DNA from: Vesta saturnalis
Taxonomy: Eukaryota > Arthropoda > Insecta > Coleoptera > Lampyridae
Assembly: GCA_036346205.1 (NCBI GenBank)
Contig: JARFJB010001603.1
Location: forward strand, 913,501-977,500
Reading direction: 5' to 3'
DNA: 64,000 nucleotides
Positions 59,280 to 64,000 of the stretch are shown in pieces. The translations under genes and the position numbers were made by a program. The number at the start of each line of letters is the position of its first letter. Position 1 is the stretch's first letter. A model generated the notes under the pieces. It saw nothing but the letters and a program-made list of their open reading frames with translations. It searched no databases and was not told the DNA's origin.

Positions 59280-60670
59280 ATGGGAACGTTTTGAAGAGCG
59301 TGGGAAAATTTTGAACAGCTTGGGGAAATTTTGCGGATCGTAGGAGCTTTTGACCCTGGATTCTTCATGTAGGAAATAACATGCAACCAGATGATCACTA
59401 CTTCAGGTAAGACACCTTAGCGCTTTACTACTGAACTGAGCCCCTTGTTCCAAGATGTTTGCAAAAGCCGGGTAAAAATGACTGCCAAAATTCTTTCAGG
59501 ACTTTGCCCCCAAACCGGGTCTTTCGTATACATTCCTTCCAAGAGCCCCCTTGTTAAAGGTAGTTGTCATGCCTCCTTACGACTTGACCACTTAACTGGG
59601 CTGTTTGCAAGGCCACCATTGTTAAAAAATGGTTGACAAATGGTTCCTTAGGACATCGCCTCAAACTGGGTCCCTTTTCCAGGCTGGTTGTAAGGGTTTC
59701 TTGTAAATAATACCGCATTAGCGCATTGTAATTTAACCTGTTATTCATCTTACTAGGGATACATTCATACCAGAGTTCAAGGTTAATTCATATAGGTAAA
59801 ACACAGAGAGTACTATGCTTATGGGTTGCACCACCCCCACCAGTCCTACCAATTGAGGAGAGCCAAATTTAGCCAAGCAATACCAAGCATGGGCAAAGCC
59901 AGTTACATCCCAGAAAATATGATTCATTGATTTGGAGTACTTATTTTGCAGATTCTATTCCACAGGCAACAATATTTTGCTTAACTCAGCATCTGTTGGA
60001 TTATTGATTTCCCCTCAATTTCTGCCCAGATCAATGAACCCTCACTTCCAGTCCAGGCTAATAAGATTTTCCACAAACTGGTTCCATTTTTAGATTTCCA
60101 AGAATGGTCAACCAAATCACCCCATCATTTTGACCTAGAAAAAGGTTAATGAACTTTGGGGTTTCTAGGAACTGGTCTATTTTTAAATTTCTTAGAATTG
60201 ACAACCCTTGAGGTCGCTGAACTTGGGACTCTTCTGCTCCAGGAGCTTGTTTCATTTTTAGATTTCTAGGAATCATCACGCGTGACCTACTTTTAAATCC
60301 CGCCCCTTCTCGTTTCCTGGAACTGGTAATATTTTTTAACTTCAGCCCGTGTGATCCATTTTTGGACATTCTGGAACTGATTCTATTTTTAGATCCCTAC
60401 TTTGGGATTAATAAACTTTAGTATCGCTCCCCTCTTTTCGACCTAGAAAAAAGTGGCCTTTGATTCATCGCCTCTCCTTTTGATGTAGGAAAAGGTAAAT
60501 AACGTTTGATCTATCCCCTCTCCTTTTGATCTAGAAAATGGTCAATAAGCTTTGACAGCTCCCCTCTCCTTTTGACCTGAAGTAAGGTGAATAAACTTTT
60601 ATCGCTCTCTCCTCCTTTTGACCTAGAAAAAAAGGGTGGGCCTTTGACCCACTTTCTCTCTTTCTTACAC
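59280..60670. repeat. degenerate minisatellites
   Basis: 59400-59700 has diverged units with phrases like 'aaactgggtccctt' and 'ttgttaaag'. 60060-60400 repeats 'tttttagatttctaggaa' blocks. 60420-60660 repeats a unit of roughly 55-65 bp: 'cctctccttttgacctagaaaa' followed by 'ggtnaataaacttttg'. No gene is seen. Confidence 0.6.
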
Positions 60671-61972
60671 TTATTGAATTTCCGTTATCCGTTTCTCTTA
60701 TACATTCTCTTATATATCCCTTAGTGGTCCAAAGGTGATATAGCCATACTACTGTTATTTAATTATCAGCGTCGTTTCAAGTTATAGTTAAAAGTTCATT
60801 TGGCTTATTAAAATCGTTTAAACATATTGCGCTTCTTTCAAAAGTGGCAGTTATCGTTGGGAGGCCTTTACTGTAAATTGATGCTTCAGCCTGTTAAAAG
60901 GGTTGAAAAATTTTAGAAACTTATGGACTTGTAGGAGAGGGGATCAGAGTAGCGTCCTTGTGGTCGGTTGATATCATATACCGTTAAAATGTAGTGTACG
61001 AACGTGGTGTACGGGGCGCAACGACGCCAGGAGCCGTGTTGGTTCAGAGTTAATGACACTTTCCGTAGTTTGTCAGAAATGTGAACGTGGACTCCTATGT
61101 AGCTAGAGGATCGCATTGTACGGATATTAGGAACTTTTACGTCTCTAAGAAATTATTTATTGGCATTGGAGGCTCTAAGCTTTAATACAAATTTGGTACA
61201 ATTTAGTACAATTGGATCTTGCCCTTGTCATTTTCTATTAGGAAGTGCCTAACAGAGAGAAACTGATACCAGGTGTCGTCTATTTCCGTTAATTGTTAAT
61301 TACTACAGTAAAATATCGCCTGATCATTATAATTTGAATTATTATTGTGTAATTATAAAACCAAGGTGAACTATAACACGTGTTTAGAGTTGGGGTAAAG
61401 GATGCAACTACATCTTTATAAATTTTTTGTGTTACTGCTTAAGTTTAATTAAAGACACTAACTTGGGATTATATAAATATAAGTGTTAGCTGGTGTTGGA
61501 TAGAATGTTATGGTCAGTATTAGCTGTAGGATTTTATTTTTGACAGGAGGTCGTAAGAACGCCCTGACGGTATAAAAATGATCTTGTTTCTTTATGTTTG
61601 ATTATAACGTATTGCTAGTTTAAGCCTTCAGCGGTATAGTTAATATTCATAATCTTGGCATTATGAAAATTTTCATCATTATATTTTAAAAAATTCAATT
61701 TATTTTTTGGTATTCTTGATAAATTGCAATTTCACGCTAGTGGTTTACTATTGTTCTTTATGTATTTGGGATTGTTCTAATAGGCGTGACAAGGCCGTTC
61801 ATTTATCTTTAAGTTAATCCGTTGTTCAGGAGAAGTGCGATGTAGCATTTCTTGGATGTTTAGTTTTTATCGGAAGTGCTTTAGCATAGCACCCAGCTGT
61901 CTGGGATTATTGTTGTGTTCCATTTATTTTTGATTATGATTTACTTTTTTTCCTTTTTTATTGTATTTTGGA

Positions 61973-62019
<47 letters not shown>

Positions 62020-62300
62020 TTGTCTTTGTGGCAGTTGCAAATCAGTTCTGTATATTCGCGATTATTTTGAATTAAATTAATTAATGTACTACAGGATATA
62101 AAACATAATCATTAAAAATAAAATGGTGTAAAAGGCATATATAGCAATTTTCACGAGTAAGAGCAATTGCGTCATAACTTTGTTTCATTACAACCTTTAG
62201 AACCCGCCTATTGTGCACGAGAGGATGCAGATAGAATTAATTTAGGTTGGCAATTCTGTCCGGTGTTGTCAAGCATTTCTGACATTAAACATTTGACATA
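60671..62300. other. no gene seen; TA tract
   Basis: AT-rich sequence with no supported gene. A TA tract occupies about 61978-62013. Confidence 0.5.
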
Positions 62301-62439
62301 ACACATATTTTCTGATATTTTGTTGGTGTGTCACTGCTTGTAGTACTGCCTCAAATTTGTGTTATAAAACGATTACAACGTCTGTCAGTGTTTTGCCAAA
62401 ACAGTTTTTTTCAAAACTATTCCGTTGTTGAACCGACTT

Positions 62440-62960
62440 TCGAGAAAAAAATGCCGAAGCCTTTGAGTCGTCAAGCAAAGGAAATGGTTCCTTCCTTGAT
62501 TGATTATTTTAAGAAAGAGTGTAAAAATGGAGGCCAATTACTGCCTTTGCAGTGTGTGAGAGAAGTAAAGATTAACACTTTGCAATAATAGTGTAGATAA
62601 CATCAGTAACAAACCTGAAAATATTTATGTCACCGATATGTTATGGACACTGTGTGTTACGTTGGCCACCATACCATTGCATTTTTTAAGCAATCGTCTG
62701 GGGTATTTCTAAAAGCTATTATAATTCACAAGTTGCTGCAAACGGTGGAACTATAGAAAATTGTTTAAACTCATGGAAAGAATGCAATAATGACTCCTAA
62801 AGAGTAGTCCAATTGTATACGACACACAAATGCAGAATGGTGGATGAGAGAAAAACAACTCGATGCTGCAGCTATTGCACCAATAATAATTAATTTGAAC
62901 AATGAAGACAGTGACAGCAGTGGAAATTACCAATTTGAAAATTCCGACTCCACATTAATT
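62440..62960 (+). pseudogene. internally deleted IS630/Tc1-type transposase
   Basis: The plus strand reads MPKPLSRQAKEMVPSLIDYF, KKECKNGGQLLPLQCVREVK at 62450-62570, resembling the N-terminus of a DDE transposase family seen in insects. After about 200 bp of decayed sequence, 62850-62940 reads LDAAAIAPIIINLNNEDSDS, like the acidic C-terminus of the same family. The catalytic domain between them is absent, so this is probably a deletion derivative. The family assignment is from memory and moderate. Confidence 0.5.
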
Positions 62961-63061
62961 TATTTCTATTCTCCAAATAATTGTTATTATATTCCTTTCA
63001 CTTACTAGTCTGATACCTTTACCGCTGAGCCACTGAGTAATCCAATATATATTTTTTAGAA

Positions 63062-63063
<2 letters not shown>

Positions 63064-63098
<35 letters not shown>
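63064..63098. repeat. TA tract
   Basis: About 17 TA repeats just beyond the 3' end of the Penelope-like fragment at 63110-63830. Confidence 0.9.
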
Positions 63099-63104
<6 letters not shown>

Positions 63105-63109
63105 AACTA

Positions 63110-63830
63110 TTTCGTGGTTGCGCACAAGTTTATTGCGCATGTAGTGCCGTAACTTCTTGCGCAGGTGTATAGCGCTTAAGCTCTACGCGCATTATAGGAA
63201 TCCATATGGGTTTCATTTCTACACTAGCTTGGATTATTGGATTTTCTGCTAGTGCGATGTATGTGGCTTCTTTGAGTTTCCGACGAGTTGTGTTCTCGTC
63301 TTTTGCCACTATCTGTATGTTAACCCATTGAAAGCGGTGGTCTTCGTCCCAGACATGCTCGGCGATTCTTGATCTTTCTGTTTCGCCTTTGCGGACGTTG
63401 TTCTTATGTTCCTGAGTTCTCACTTTGAGTGGTCTACTGATCTCTCCGATGTATGCTCTGCCGCACTCGCATGGTAGGTTGTATATACAATTCTTGGAAT
63501 TCTGATCTCCATTGTATGGTTTGGTTTTGATTAGTATTCCCCTGAGCGTTCTGGTCGATTTTAAGGCAGTGCGTATCCTGTATTTGCTGCCAATCCTTCG
63601 TATTTTGTCTGACGTACCTTGTATATATGGTATTATCGCTGTATATTTAGGTTCTTCTTTTTTGGTGACCCTTTCCCTGTTTAGGTTGGGTGCTAGATCG
63701 GGGTAGCCATTTTATTTGAGTGTTCTAGCGATATTTCCTTTTTCTTTGTTCAGGTCCTCTTGTTTTGAGCATATTGTTACAATATGTGTGATGACGGAAG
63801 GAGAGTCCGCTTCCGAAACGCCCCGCTCAA
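63110..63830 (-). pseudogene. Penelope-like element, C-terminal GIY-YIG fragment
   Basis: Minus-strand frames: SKQEDLNKEKGNIARTLK, YPDLAPNLNRERVTKKEE, IIPYIQGTSDKIRRIG, SKYRIRTALKSTRTLRGIL, then IYNLPCECGRAYIGEISRPL with the nuclease core (YIG, then KVRTQEHKNNVRKG), RIAEHVWDEDHRFQWV, ENTTRRKLKEATYIAL and a stop after TALHAQ at 63130. This is the last RT part, linker and GIY-YIG domain of a Penelope-like element. The RT catalytic core is outside or lost. A frameshift lies near 63430. Confidence 0.8.
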
Positions 63831-64000
63831 AAAGTAAAAAACTGTGGAAATAGGCTGATCAACTCCACTAACATATTTTATTTATTTAGCTCTGTGGCTA
63901 TTATAGATGTATAAATTTAATTACTGTATAATTAGAAGTATCATGAAGAAATAACTCGATATAACATTCTCGTGAGATAAAATCAATAACACGTTCAAGA

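Overview
The window is eukaryotic nuclear DNA, most likely from an arthropod and probably an insect. It is AT-rich, has no operons, carries Pol III-type tRNA modules, long microsatellites and spliceosomal introns, and every recognisable protein belongs to a transposon family common in insects (CR1/Jockey-like and other LINEs, Penelope-like elements, mariner, DD41D-type Tc1/mariner, piggyBac, Crypton, MULE). I found no convincing host protein-coding gene. It reads as a gene desert filled with old, nested, broken mobile elements. Species and chromosome cannot be named from this sequence.

Layout. 1-640: degenerate minisatellite. 641-823: mariner fragment, then a tRNA-like remnant. 1090-2708: large foldback element with a CA-repeat core. 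3850-7320: one LINE remnant abutting a second LINE. 10.0-13.6 kb: a CR1/Jockey-like LINE whose ORF1 is split by a mariner with TA target duplication. 13.8-15.3 kb: a 90-bp palindrome, another LINE fragment and two tRNA-like repeats. 16.4-17.2 kb: decayed transposase. 19.7-22.0 kb: LINE. 22.16-26.17 kb: 4 kb made almost only of G and T. 28.26-29.45 kb: CA-rich array. 30.85-37.4 kb: a minus-strand LINE holding two DNA transposons, head-to-head with a plus-strand LINE (37.4-40.7 kb). 40.9-41.3 kb: Penelope-like fragment. 41.7-43.3 kb and 46.8-48.4 kb: two DD41D-type elements with long terminal inverted repeats (TIRs), around a 2.1-kb hexanucleotide array. 48.85-52.6 kb: Crypton split by a piggyBac. 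52.74-53.47 kb: short MULE derivative. 54.0-55.5 kb: second Crypton with an upstream palindrome. 57.6-59.2 kb: solo TIR and a tRNA-like repeat array. 59.3-60.7 kb: minisatellites. 62.3-63.8 kb: deleted DNA transposon and a Penelope-like fragment.

How the parts relate. No pathway is encoded; the interest is in insertion history and family structure. Four DNA-transposon insertions can be placed to the base, because host-element codons resume on the other side or target duplications (TA, TTAA) survive. The best candidates for under-described biology are (i) DD41D-type elements with TIRs of about 0.3-0.8 kb, one of which carries transposase C-terminal codons inside the TIR, with matching solo ends elsewhere; (ii) paired Cryptons sharing an intron position, one with its splice acceptor destroyed; (iii) two related palindromes of about 90-100 bp; and (iv) a roughly 330-bp repeat carrying a well-folded tRNA module. 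All assignments come from reading the sequence and recalled family motifs; no database search was run.
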